Of a DNA stretch of 64,000 nucleotides, positions 10,775-21,535 are shown in pieces. The translations under genes were made by a program, and so were the position numbers. Source of the stretch: Mantis religiosa (Eukaryota; Arthropoda; Insecta; Mantodea; Mantidae); the NCBI GenBank assembly GCA_030765055.1, contig CM060954.1, positions 103,989,947-104,053,946 of the forward strand, given 5' to 3'. Within the stretch, counting starts at the first letter, position 1. Every line of letters starts with the position of its first letter. The notes beneath the pieces were generated by a model. The model searched no databases. It saw only the letters and a program-made list of their open reading frames with translations, and was not told the DNA's origin.

Positions 10775-11310
10775 TTGATCCACAGCTTCTGTTTCTTTCC
10801 GTTGAGGTGTAGTTCCAACTCAGTTGTGTCAACACTCATAACAGTCGATACTCGACCACTGAAAATCCATATCGCACTCAAGAAATCTCTCCTCATGATC
10901 GGTAAGTTAGAGATTGGTGTGCTTGTAGCGCTAGATGCATAATTGGTCCAATATTCTATGAAAAGATTGTAAATGCAGAGAGGTACCGAAATGACGCTTC
11001 CTATCATGAACTGATAGAAGAAGGGAAATGTTACGGATGGTTTGACCCATATAGCAGAGGGGTGCATAAATAAAATTATTGAGTTTTTTGAAGATGGTGA
11101 TTATCACTGGTTTATGTTGTGTTATTCTTACTTGTAGGTTAACCTGAAGGACCAAGTTCGCGAAACAATTCCTAGAGCAGTAGAAGAACTGAAATAAAAT
11201 ATTAAAAATAAAATCGGAAGTATTACAGAAGCCCAACTTAATCGCCTGAATCAGAATGTGTTCTCGATACAATACTTGTTTAGACGAGGTTTTCATTTCC
11301 AGCATATCAG
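10775..11310 (+). pseudogene. Tc1/mariner-type transposase relic
   Basis: Read with frameshifts, the plus strand gives FQLSCVNTHNSRYSTTENPY, then IIGPIFYEKIVNAERYRND, then KCYGWFDPYSRG. These are decayed versions of the blocks FHLSG.VN.HN.R.W...NPH, I.GP.FF...VN..RY and YGWFQQDGA.AH of Tc1/mariner transposases with an extended D-D spacing. A last frame (11138-11308, one stop) reads VNLKDQVRETIP...NRLNQNVF...RRGFHFQHI, the usual C-terminus. The second catalytic D block is degraded (WFDPYS for WFQQDGA) and the SPDL block is lost. No terminal repeats were found. The minus-strand frame across it is a shadow. Confidence 0.6.
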
Positions 11311-11550
11311 GTAAGAGTGGTATACTTGTTGTTGCGTGGAGTTTTTTAGGGAGCAAAACCTGCTGTGGCACAGGTGAATTGCCGTTAGGTTTTGAAGAAC
11401 CCCATACAATTACGAGGCTGCATATCATGTTAAGCGCTCTATCTCGTAACGCTGGGATGGCAGCTTTAACTCTGCCTCGATGGTGTTCTGTATTCAGCTA
11501 TATTCCTGCAGCAAGCGGAACCAATCGGACGCGAAATAAATACACGAAAT

Positions 11551-11728
11551 GAGGCTCAAATGAGCTCAGGGTCCATAAGGCTCAGTTAGCCGACATTTAT
11601 CTTCCAGTATAAGGGAGAATCCCAGAAACAAACCTTGTCCAGATAATTCAACCTGATAGACGTTCAAACTCGGGACATCTTTTATGTGAGGCAGACACAT
11701 TACTATCTACGCTACAGATGTGGGCACA
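11551..11728 (-). mobile_element. SINE-A copy, 3'-truncated, minus strand
   Basis: Reverse complement of SINE-A: GTGTCTGCCTCACATAAAAG, GAGTTTGAACGTC in place of the B box, then AGGTTGAATTATCTGG and GGACCCTGAGCTCATTTG. It lacks the final ~40 bases of the family. Confidence 0.8.
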
Positions 11729-12034
11729 CCACGAAATCTAAAACAACAATGAATGATTTTATTTATTTAATGAAAATTCCTATAATTTGTTTTACACCAG
11801 TTCTGGCTGAAATCCTTTTTGTTTGAATTTAAGTTGACACATAACAAACGTAAGGATTACGTGAGCAGCGAATACGTAAACCTTCAACTGAATAACCAGA
11901 AGATGTGATTCGCAACGACGATGCATATCATCTCCGAGATGAATCCTCTCATATTGGTACTCGGATTTACCGAACACAATATGGCTTTGGTTCAGGAGTG
12001 AAGGAAAAGACAGTAGTAAACATCGAAATGAAAT

Positions 12035-12126
12035 GTTATAACCAGGTAATAGGCCGTTTTTGGTAGAGGTGGAATGGCGTTAGTATTTCCCTACCAAATA
12101 CAGCCCTATTACCTGTCGGTCATAAC
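12035..12126. mobile_element. 92-bp foldback (MITE-like)
   Basis: Two inverted arms of 32 and 36 bases (12035-12066 and 12091-12126) enclose a 24-base loop. Both arms begin GTTAT, contain AGGTAATAGG and end TTTGGTAG. There is no coding capacity. It resembles a very short MITE or a solo hairpin. No target duplication was identified. Confidence 0.6.
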
Positions 12127-12560
12127 AGATTCCTGTTGAAGAATAGCCTCTGTGATATATGCCACGCCAAACCAACACAGATCATTCGTCCAGTCTTGTA
12201 AATTCAGTGAAAATGGTTAGATATTTCCTCACTTCCCGATGGCATTTCCTGTATAGCTAAATTTAATCATAATATCTCAACTATAAACTTAATTTGATTT
12301 AAACAAAGCCAGTAAGAAAAATTATTTAACTGTATTATTTTGCGCTATTCATTAACATTTAACATTTATAATGTCCTAGTCAAAGGCGCCTTGTAGGAAC
12401 TTCAAATCGGTCGTGATAACGCAAAATGGTGCACTCAATCTTTAATTACATTTTAAAACTTGAGTAAAATAGAAGTATATTTTTGGATCAATAATTTCGA
12501 AGGGTATCTAACAGGAGGTTAAAGCCTCTATCCTACTGATGTTGGATCTTCTAAATGTAT
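12127..12560. other. AT-rich non-coding stretch
   Basis: No gene or repeat was recognised. Confidence 0.45.
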
Positions 12561-12598
12561 TAACCCACTTGCTACCAGCGTCAATTAGATTGACGCTG
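12561..12598 (+). other. piggyBac-like terminal sequence with hairpin
   Basis: TTAACCCACTTGCTACC is followed by a perfect 10-bp stem with a 3-nt loop (CAGCGTCAAT, TAG, ATTGACGCTG at 12576-12598). A TTAA target followed by CCC and a nearby palindrome is the known layout of piggyBac-like ends. No matching right end (GGGTTAA) was found in the next kilobase, so this would be a single end or an eroded MITE. Confidence 0.4.
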
Positions 12599-12956
12599 AC
12601 CTCTTGATGTTTAAATTCTAACCTCAAATATGTCGGCAGCGATGAGAAGTGTCAGCTTGCTGCATATGGTAGTGATAGTTTTAGAAAAAAAATATAATAA
12701 ATGCGGTTCTAAAACAAAATTTAATTTGTAAAATATGAATTTTGTTAATTAATTTCTGTTGAATACTCTATTAACTAACAGAATCACCAGATAGCAAATT
12801 CTATATATCCAGCGCATGTTAAGTCACACAACAAAGGAATAACGATTTTGTTATTGTAATTTGAAGTAAAATATTTATTTTGAAATAATGGGAATGTTAT
12901 TTAGCACTACAAAGATGTACTTGACTAATAATAAAATATAGTTACATAAAATATTG
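12599..12956. other. AT-rich non-coding stretch
   Basis: No gene was recognised. It could be the interior of an eroded piggyBac-like element, but no transposase similarity is visible. Confidence 0.4.
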
Positions 12957-13290
12957 ATACTTTGTGGGTTCGTAGAGTTAAAAATCCAATTTGCAGTAAT
13001 TCTAAATGTTCTATATTTCCGTAGAACTACACTGATGAATTCTCACGTAACAGCAATACGTCACATACGCACCACAATCTACCAAGGTCGATGACAACGT
13101 TCTGATCAGCTCTCGTTACAACACTTTACAGCTGACTCTCGTTTAACAACTTTTTTTCTGTCAATCAAGACATCACTAGAACCTTCCAAACGTGAAATCC
13201 TATCTGTGCCGGCAAGTTCTTTATCTTAGCTATCTTTATTTGCCGGCTCTTTGTGTACACTAGCCGCGCTATCGTTAACTGCTTATGCAG
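12957..13290. repeat. LTR-like dispersed repeat, copy 3
   Basis: Aligned with 3152-3600 over its whole length, from CTTTGTGGGTTCGTAGAG to GTGTACACTAGCCGCGCTAT. It keeps the inverted pair GCCGGCAA/TTGCCGGC. No flanking retrotransposon coding region is present, so it is probably a solo copy. Confidence 0.6.
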
Positions 13291-13384
13291 GCTCTTTATT
13301 ACCCTGAAATACTATCCTCCGTCTGTTATCTATTTGCGCCGAATCTTTAATGCTCGTTGCCACGACGGTATGCACAATTTAACT

Positions 13385-14275
<891 letters not shown>

Positions 14276-14437
14276 CAAGGGGCGTCCAGAAAGTAGGTTC
14301 TGTTTCAATTTATCTCCGCTGTAGCTCTGTGATCGCAGGTCCGCACATGCGCGGTAGACGCTCTGTATCAAGGAGAAGAAACGTACGACATTGTGAGATC
14401 GCTGTCAGCCACGTACGCTTTGTTGTGCTTGTTTACA

Positions 14438-16045
14438 ATGTCGGTGTTGATTGAAAATCCCACCGCTTGTGAAATCAGATCTGTGATTCGTTTTCTTAAT
14501 GCTAAGAAATTGAAACCAATTGAAATTTATCGGCAAATTTGCGATGTTTACGGACAAAATGCGATAAGTGGTACAATGGTGAGAAGATGGGTCCGACAGT
14601 TCAATGAAGAACGTAGTGAAGTGCACGATGAAGAATGAAGTAGGCGTCCATCTGTGGTTACAGAATGACTGGTTCACGCGATTGATGACAAGATCGAGGA
14701 AAACAGCAAGTTTACAATTACTGCTCTCGCTATGGAATTTCACCAAATCTCACGATCACTAGTTCATGAATTTTTACCGAAAAACTGAAATTTCGTAAAC
14801 TTTGCTTACGTTGGGTGTCACAGATTCTTACTGAGCAACTCAAAACAAAACGGATGGGTAGTGCGCTTCAGTTTTTGACCAGTTATGATGAAGGCGGCGA
14901 TGAATTTCTGACACAGATGGTCACAGGAGATAAAACTTTGGTTTCTTACGACACACCTGAAAGTAAGCGTCAATCAATGGAATGAAGGCACACCTCATCC
15001 CCAGCAAAGGTTAAGCCGCAACAAATCTTGACACCTCGAAAAATGATGTGCACAGTGTTCTGGGACAGATAAGTGCAGAGGATCTACTCCCATTAGTCCT
15101 GGACCCGTAGGACCAAGACCCGGGCCTCCTTCTACCCGGGAGGATGGATACTCCGGGGCTCTTTCCATAGGGCAATACCTGATTTCTTAAAAAGCCCCCC
15201 CCATCCAAACTCAACGTCAAGACGGGATGGAAGTGGATACGCCACTTACGCGCGCCAACCCCGAAGGGAAGACTACCGATAACCTCGGTGGGGCCGCAGG
15301 TGATCTAGCACACCCACTACTAGCTCTGCAGGCTAGCACCCGGGACTATTAAGGCAACCCGCTACCCCCTCCGGGCGGCCCTGGCGACCTGGCCGGAGGT
15401 ACCCATTTACCCGTGGGCTAACGGGAACACACTGCCACCCCGAGACCTACCCATCCGAACAACTCCCGAAGGAGGGGCTCGGCTGTTCGGCCCGAGGTTC
15501 CTCTAGTAACGTCAGAGGTACCAGGAGTGCTAAGGGTCCGCAGCGCCCGCACCTTGGCAGCTGAAGGGGACGGATCCCCTCCCCTACGGGAAGTGTTCTG
15601 GGACAGGAAAGGCATCTTACTCATTGATTTCTTACCGCGTGGTCAAACAATGAAAGCAGATGTTTATTGCGAGACACTTAGGAAATTTCGCCACGAAATA
15701 CAGAATAAGCGCGGAGGAATGCTGTCAAAAGGTATTGTGTTTTTTTACGACAACGCACGACCACACACTGCAAATGCGACGAAATACATCCCACAGGGAT
15801 TTGGCTGGGACGTGTTTGACCACTCCCCGTACAGCCCGGACCTCGCTCCTAGCGACTTTCATCTGTTTTTGCATCTCAAATCCTTCCTTAGCGGTCAACA
15901 CTTCAACAATGACGAAGAGCTGAAAGAAAATGTTTCCAACTGGTTGAAGACACAGGCGGCAAACTTCTATGAAGAAGGTACACAAAAACTTGTGCCTCGC
16001 TATGACAAAGGCCTGCAAAATTCCGGCAGTTATGTGGAAAAGTAG
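14438..16045 (+). pseudogene. mariner transposase pseudogene (D,D34D type)
   Basis: The start is set by MSVLIENPTACEIRSVIRFL, the usual mariner N-terminus. A helix-turn-helix region follows (IEIYRQICDVYG, VRRWVRQFNEER). The first catalytic Asp is in TGDKT (usual TGDET). The second is in FYDNARPHTA and the third in SPDLAPSDFHLF; the last two are 34 residues apart, as in classic mariner. The C-terminus reads EEGTQKLVPRYDKGLQNSGS. It is dead through in-frame stops near 14637, 14665 and 14981, a frameshift near 14785, and the retroposon inserted between the CTVFWD block and its continuation (RKGILLIDFLP). Confidence 0.92.
15054..15606. mobile_element. GC-rich short retroposon D1 with 15-bp target duplication
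   Basis: A 523-bp GC-rich segment (15069-15591) interrupts the mariner transposase and is flanked by the exact 15-bp repeat AGTGTTCTGGGACAG (15054-15068 and 15592-15606). Removing one repeat and the insert restores the mariner sequence, so insertion boundaries are certain. A second copy lies at 20791-21318. Shared blocks include CCATTAGTCCTGGACCCGTA, GGAAGTGGATACGCC, TTACGCGCGCCAAC, ACCTCGGTGGGGCCG, TTCCTCTAGTAACGTCAGAG and CAGCTGAAGGGGACGGA. A target duplication of this length points to LINE-style retroposition. I see no tRNA-like promoter, no poly(A) tail and no long reading frame, so the family is unclassified. Confidence 0.85.
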
Positions 16046-16146
16046 TTTAAGCTTTGTAGAATTTTGTGCAATAAATAATTGTTCTGTATCAGTACACAAT
16101 TTAATTTTATTACTAAACAGATCTTACTCTTTGGACGTACTTCGTA

Positions 16147-16944
16147 AAAATACTTTTTGGGGGGTTTGAGGATTTTCAAAGCACTTGTCTCGGATGTAAT
16201 CTTGTATGTAACATTTGGTGGAATGACATGTTCCGTACTTACTTTAAACGTCTAGTATAAATTCTAATAGTTTTGGACTATTTCCAACATTTTTTCTCCC
16301 CTTAAAAGCAGTATTTGTACCAGACGAAAATAAATCAATGGGAAGCAAAAGACAGGAAGGGATTTGCTATCCAGAAGTGAAACAAAGCTGAGAACACGTG
16401 TATACGTCATTATAATCCCCATTGCCTCTCAGCACGTATTTCTGCCCCTGTGTGTGCCGAATGCTGCAATATGAGGCTTATGAAATAGGTCTTAATGTAA
16501 CAACCATGTTAATTTAAATCCCTTGGATTTCGATAACGGCTTAATTTGATTAAGCTAGAATGCGTGCAGAATATGAGTAAATACGACTCACGCCAACATC
16601 CATGTTACCTACTTTGTTGTTCGGGAGAAGAAATGCTGTATTTGTTGAACTTAGTGAGATCGCTTGTATTTACAATGTAAATACGGTGGTGGTATTATCC
16701 GCTCGTTGCCTCAAACTGACAGCTGTTTATCATCTATATCAATAGATACAGTTATACAACAATCTACTACCTAACAGCTTTTAAGGTAATACATATCTGA
16801 AATTTAACAAAACATTTTGTCATACTTATTAGAAACTTTAACGAAGTATGTCGTTTTTACTTTCTCTGTCATATGTTTACAATAACGAATAGAATGGACA
16901 GAAAAATTAGACAAAATAAACCAAGATAAATAGATACACGCCGA
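16147..16944. other. Non-coding stretch
   Basis: No gene or recognised repeat between the mariner and the tRNA-like array. Confidence 0.45.
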
Positions 16945-17757
16945 TATTTTAGCTAATTGATGGAAATTAATCATTTCTCCACACTAGCCGTATATAGGCT
17001 AAGGTTTCTGATAGATAGAGTCAACATGAAAAATTCAATGCCATGGCCGGGATTTGAACCACGGATCTTCTGGTTTCCGTCCAGTCACTCTTACCTTTTG
17101 AGCTACCATGGCCAACGTGCCGTCCTGACATTAAATTCTCCATTTGACTCATATACTTCCCCGATAGACCACTAGGGGCTCTCACATCCGAGATACACCG
17201 TTTGTGGCGACTTATTATCGTAAGTACTGAAGTCCCACGCTTCATCATTTAACTCTTATTATTTTAGCTAATTGATGGAAATTAATCATTTCTCCACACT
17301 AGCCGTATATAGGCCAAGGTTTCTGATAGAGTCAACCTGAATAATTCAATGCCATGGCCGGGATTTGAACCACGGATCTTCTGGTTTCCGTCCAGTCACC
17401 CTTACCCTTTGGGGCTACCATGGCCAACGTGCCGTCCTGACATTAAATTCTCCATTTGACTCATATACTTCCCCGATAGACCACTAGGGGCTCTCGCATC
17501 CGAGATACACCGTTTGTGGCGACTTATTATCGTAAGTACTTAAGTCTCAGGTTTCATCATTTAACTTTTATTATTTTAGTTAATTGATGGAAATTAATCA
17601 TTTCTCCACACTAAATGTATATAGGCTAAGGTTTCTGATAGAGTCAACACGAAAAATTCAATGCCATGGTCGGGATTTGAACCACGGATCTTCTGGTTTC
17701 TGTCCAGTCACTCTTACCCTTTGAGCTGCCATGGCCAACGTGCCGTCCTGCCATTAA
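16945..17757 (-). repeat. Tandem array of a ~315-bp unit with tRNA-like core
   Basis: Three head-to-tail units start at 16946, 17261 and 17573 (periods 315 and 312). Each contains on the minus strand a tRNA-like core of 73-74 nt (17040-17112, 17351-17424, 17663-17735). Its acceptor arms GCCATGG and CCATGGC pair perfectly, the D arm is GCTC/GAGT, and the anticodon stem CTGG/CCAG closes a 7-base loop. The B box reads GGTTCAAATCC and the A box lies in TAGCTCAAAGGGTAAGAG. The T stem is imperfect and loop position 33 is C, not T, so these are probably not functional tRNA genes. The rest of each unit is conserved as well (phrase CCACTAGGGGCTCT, GTTTGTGGCGACTTA). Confidence 0.9.
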
Positions 17758-17783
17758 GGTCAAATTAAGGACATTATGAGTCA

Positions 17784-17935
17784 AATGGAGAATTTAATTT
17801 CAGGACAGCACGTTGGCCATGGTAGCTCAAAGAGTAAGAGTGACTGGACGGAAACCAGAAGATCCGTGGTTCAAAACCTGGCCATTGCATTGAGCTTTTC
17901 ATGTTGACTCTAACAGACCGATATATACACATTTA
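17784..17935 (+). repeat. Inverted copy of the tRNA-like unit
   Basis: The same unit in opposite orientation immediately follows the tandem array, with its tRNA-like core at 17816-17888. Together with the preceding units it can form a long hairpin. It is truncated compared with a full unit, and the junction (17758-17783) is unrelated sequence. Confidence 0.88.
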
Positions 17936-20057
17936 ATATTAATTTTATATTTTATATTTAAATTTGAATATCTCTAAGATTACTTTTAAGTTAAAAACAT
18001 TTGTTTAAAAATACTAATGGGTAAAGAAATTGGCAACAGAATTATTCAATTTTTTCTGTCATGATAGGAGTGTTAGAAGCTCCTTTGTACAGGTACCATA
18101 CTTTTAGTAGTCAATAATTTTGTAAAAATAACCTCTATTAAATAACAGATCCATTAATTTAATAATGTGTAATCCTTAGATAGTATATTAAAACTAATAA
18201 AATATTCGTACATGTTTCTCTTAGAGTAATACTCTTAATACATTTAATTTGTAATACTTTATTGGGAAACTAATTAATACCTTAAGATAATACCCCCAGT
18301 AACAAGCATTATATACATATCCAGATTCTACATGTGCGAAATGAAATAAAAGACACTGCCCTAACATTCATATAAAATGACCAATCTGTGTATTGCATGA
18401 CGAAAAAGATTGACTCTTTCTATTTATTCAATAAAATAGGGTCGCCCAGATATATGTTCATCAATAGTAGCCCCAAAGATGTGGGTGCTTTAGTTCGTTG
18501 GGCAGTTAGCGGGTTCAAACACGCCTCAGACCGCTGCATTTTAGATGAGCTTGAGAGAGACAGCCCCAAGTATGTAGACGAACTCCTGCACAACGAAATT
18601 TCGCCACACCGGAATATAATCTTGGTAACTGGCAGCGCCGTTAACAAAGAAAATAAAGTAACTTGAAAATAAATTCTGTTTGTTTAGTATACCAAAAGCA
18701 ACACCAATTGGGACCAAGTACATTAATAGTAGCTTGTAGTTGCTTAGCGATGTTAATGATGGCGAATTTAGTGACAAATTAATCACATTGTTTGGCCAAC
18801 CAACATACTAAATATTCTTTTCCCTCGTCATTTTTACACTATCTTCATCCTATGCATTTCAAAGAGTAGGTAAGTATTATTTGCTCTGGCATCAAAATAT
18901 ATCTCTGACCGTTGTTTTTCTAGTATTTCCAGATATTTTTTCTTGCATTTCCACAGTGAACTCTTTTCTTCAAATTCCATATGGTGACATTTTCTTCACA
19001 TGCTGTCTCCAGTCTTTGTAATAATTGTAATTGTTTTCTTCCAGATATTTTGTTATTTAAGGTTTTATACTAATGGGTATATCTGTCCATTTCCTGATTG
19101 ATCTCTGTAATCTCATTTTGGCAGCATTTATGTATTCCCCTTCTGAAAACTATTGTTAATTGAACATATTTCACATAGGAAGGCAAGTGCTCTCATTATC
19201 TTAGACAGCGCATCCGAGTTCATCTTGTGGATTTAGTTTTTGACTTTTGTTTTTGTGCCACATATCTGTTGAAGCATAAGTGGTTAATCGTTAAATTGTT
19301 CATAAATCTTTAGAAGTCAAGACTTGCTGTAATTTACTAACGGTTTATTTCTAAGAGTATATCCACTTTATAAGAGCTTTGTTTCTCACTTATCAACATT
19401 TTATAATTATAATTCTCATACAAATATAAATTGTAAAGCAGTTTAAGCTTTTTAAAGCAATGATTCCTCTGATTATTTTGTACTTGTATCACATAAACAT
19501 AAAATTAAGCTCATAATGTACAAACAAGTTTAATGATCTATGTCAAAATGTGTATATGATGTAAAATTTTATCCGTAATTAATTATGTCTTGATTTGGTA
19601 ATCCTTTGATTAGATTTTTGGAGACTCTCATATTATCTTATCACACTAAGCTTTAAAATTAGCTAATCATAAAATATAAAGAAATTGTTGTGCAATTGTT
19701 AATTTAAAAACGTCAAGCTCTTTAACCTTAATTGAAGTGCTAAAATTTTTGAATTTAAGTTACATAAATTAATATTCATTCCAATTCAGGTATCTAACTT
19801 TTCAACCAGTTTGCACAGTTCCTGAAGCTCTGCTGAAAACGTTAATTAATATCTTAAACGAACATTTTAATAAGTAAAAAATACTAAGAGAAGGGAAATT
19901 AAAGTGCTAGATGTTCAATTCAGCACTTTGCATAAATGGCGCAGGATAGTCATTTGTGTCTTTAGTGCTTTTTATATAATAAATCCAATTGTGAGCAGCA
20001 AAATACAAGTTGTAAGCATAATACAATTTCACAACACAAATAATCGAAATTTTGATA
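17936..20057. other. AT-rich non-coding stretch
   Basis: No exon or mobile element was recognised in ~2.1 kb. A 92-codon frame at 18388-18666 includes a B-box-like phrase (GGGTTCAAAC at about 18511) and may overlap an eroded SINE. It does not resemble a known protein. Confidence 0.45.
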
Positions 20058-20190
20058 CAGTAAAACCTGCCTAAAATGGACCACTTATATGACTGAAACG
20101 GAAAATCGGTAAATAAATTTCGAAATGGAGTTATTTGCCATACAAAATTACACTCTAAGCTGTAAAACTGCCTATCGTGGAAACGCAAAT
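20058..20190 (+). mobile_element. pogo/Tigger-like terminal sequence
   Basis: A TA followed by CAGTAAAACCTGCCTAAAAT matches the typical ends of pogo/Tigger elements (CAGT.AAACCTC/G....). A similar phrase, TGTAAAACTGCCTATCGTGG, follows at 20161. No transposase and no opposite terminal repeat were found. Likely a remnant. Confidence 0.4.
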
Positions 20191-20790
20191 ATTTTTCGGG
20201 AGACGTTTGTATAAATAACCTGATTACGTTATGTCTAATGCGTTACAACATACATATTTTAAAAGTGCAATAATTTTAGGGCAACTGCACTTGCACCTAA
20301 GTTCCATGAACCATAGTCATAAACTGCAATTTTTCAAGCAAAAGGAAAGGCAAACCGTCGCTCTCTCAACTCTCTCCCATCACACATGGTAAGGGTACAG
20401 CTATTTTGCAGTGTTCATTCTAAATTTCGTTCGAACAAGTGATAGGGCACGAATGGAAGAAAACTGTGAACTTTGGTGATTTTAAAAATATAGTTCGTAT
20501 CTACACAAATTCTCTAAACTGAGTTCTAAACTTACGATATTAATACGGTAGCCAAACAGTAAGGTTATTGGAGAACAAACTGAAGACACGTGTCGTTTAA
20601 GGTAGGGAAAACTCAGTTTTACGAAATTTTGAGGAAATAAAAATTAAAAATGAGTGGTTAAAAGGAATAGCAGGGCATGTGAAAAAATCGCAGGGTGTTT
20701 GAGTGGTTTGTTAATGTGCGCCTTAAAGGAATTACCATTTCTAGACTATTGCTTCAGACTCAAGCCTTACAGACATGTAATCAAATGCAA
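20191..20790. other. Non-coding stretch
   Basis: No gene or repeat was recognised. Confidence 0.45.
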
Positions 20791-21318
20791 TAGGTTCTAC
20801 CCCCATTAGTCCTGGACCCGTAGAACCCGGGCCTTCTTCGACCAGTGAGTTACGGAGCTGTCCCAAAAGGGCGCCCGGCGCCTGCGTGGGGCTTTCCAAA
20901 GGGCAAGACCTAGAGACTAACAAGGGCCCCCCCCCCCCATCTGGTCCGGTGGACTCAAGATGGGAGGGAAGTGGATACGCCTCTTACGCGCGCCAACTCC
21001 TAAATGGGAAGGCTACCGATATGACCTCGGTGGGGCCGTCTGGTGATCTAGCACACCTTCTACTAGCTATGCTGGCCAGTACGCGGAAATATTAATGGCT
21101 TCCCTCAACCCCGTCCGGAGACGTACCCGATCACCCACGGGTATCGGGAACCACTGACCCCTCGAGTCCAACCCAATCCGAACAACTCCCAATCAGGGAG
21201 GGGCTCGAATGTTCGGCCCGCGGTTCCTCTAGTAACGTCAGAGGTACCACGAGTGCTAGAGGTCCGCAGCGCCCGTACCACGGCAGCTGAAGGGGACGGA
21301 CCCCCTCCCCTACGGCGA
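20791..21318. mobile_element. GC-rich short retroposon D2
   Basis: Second copy of the element at 15069-15591, co-linear over its full length, with a run of C around 20926-20938 that is longer than in D1. It stands out sharply by base composition from its AT-rich surroundings. Its ends agree with those of D1 (from CCATTAGTCCTGGACCCGTAG to CCCCTCCCCTACGG). No target duplication is evident. The minus-strand reading frames in D1 and D2 share a similar peptide (SPSAA.VRALRT, SDVTRGT.GRT), which may only reflect DNA similarity. Confidence 0.82.
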
Positions 21319-21535
21319 AGCTTTAGGGACAGCAAGAAAATTAGGCAAAGACCATTGGATGACTCGAGATCATCGCCATAACATTGTTTTGAATGCTGTC
21401 TGTGGTGAAGCAAGTTATGTTGCTATGCAGACAGTTGTATGTTGGAAAAGGAGAAATTTGGCGATAAAATAGAATTATTGTAGGTAAGTTGAAAATATAG
21501 TAAGTAATACATATCAGCCTATTAAGAAGTGCGTT

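Larger units (their letters stand above)
14276..16144 (+). mobile_element. mariner element with nested retroposon
   Basis: Both ends are recognisable. The left terminal repeat starts after a TA (14274-14275) as CAAGGGGCGTCCAGAAAGTA. The right end, read inward on the minus strand from the TA at 16145-16146, is CGAAGTACGTCCAAAGAGTA. Subtracting the 523-bp insertion and its 15-bp duplication leaves about 1.33 kb, the normal size for mariner. The encoded transposase is inactivated. A shorter relative of the left end is found at 1699-1866. Confidence 0.9.

Noticed and set aside
10931..11428. 165-codon open frame on the minus strand
   Set aside because: Antisense to a decayed transposase whose blocks are clear on the plus strand.
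17040..17112. Functional tRNA gene
   Set aside because: The cloverleaf is partly kept, but position 33 is C, the T stem is bulged and the whole surrounding unit is repeated; treated as tRNA-derived repeat.
18388..18666. 92-codon plus-strand frame
   Set aside because: Not similar to any family I know and flanked by unstructured AT-rich DNA.
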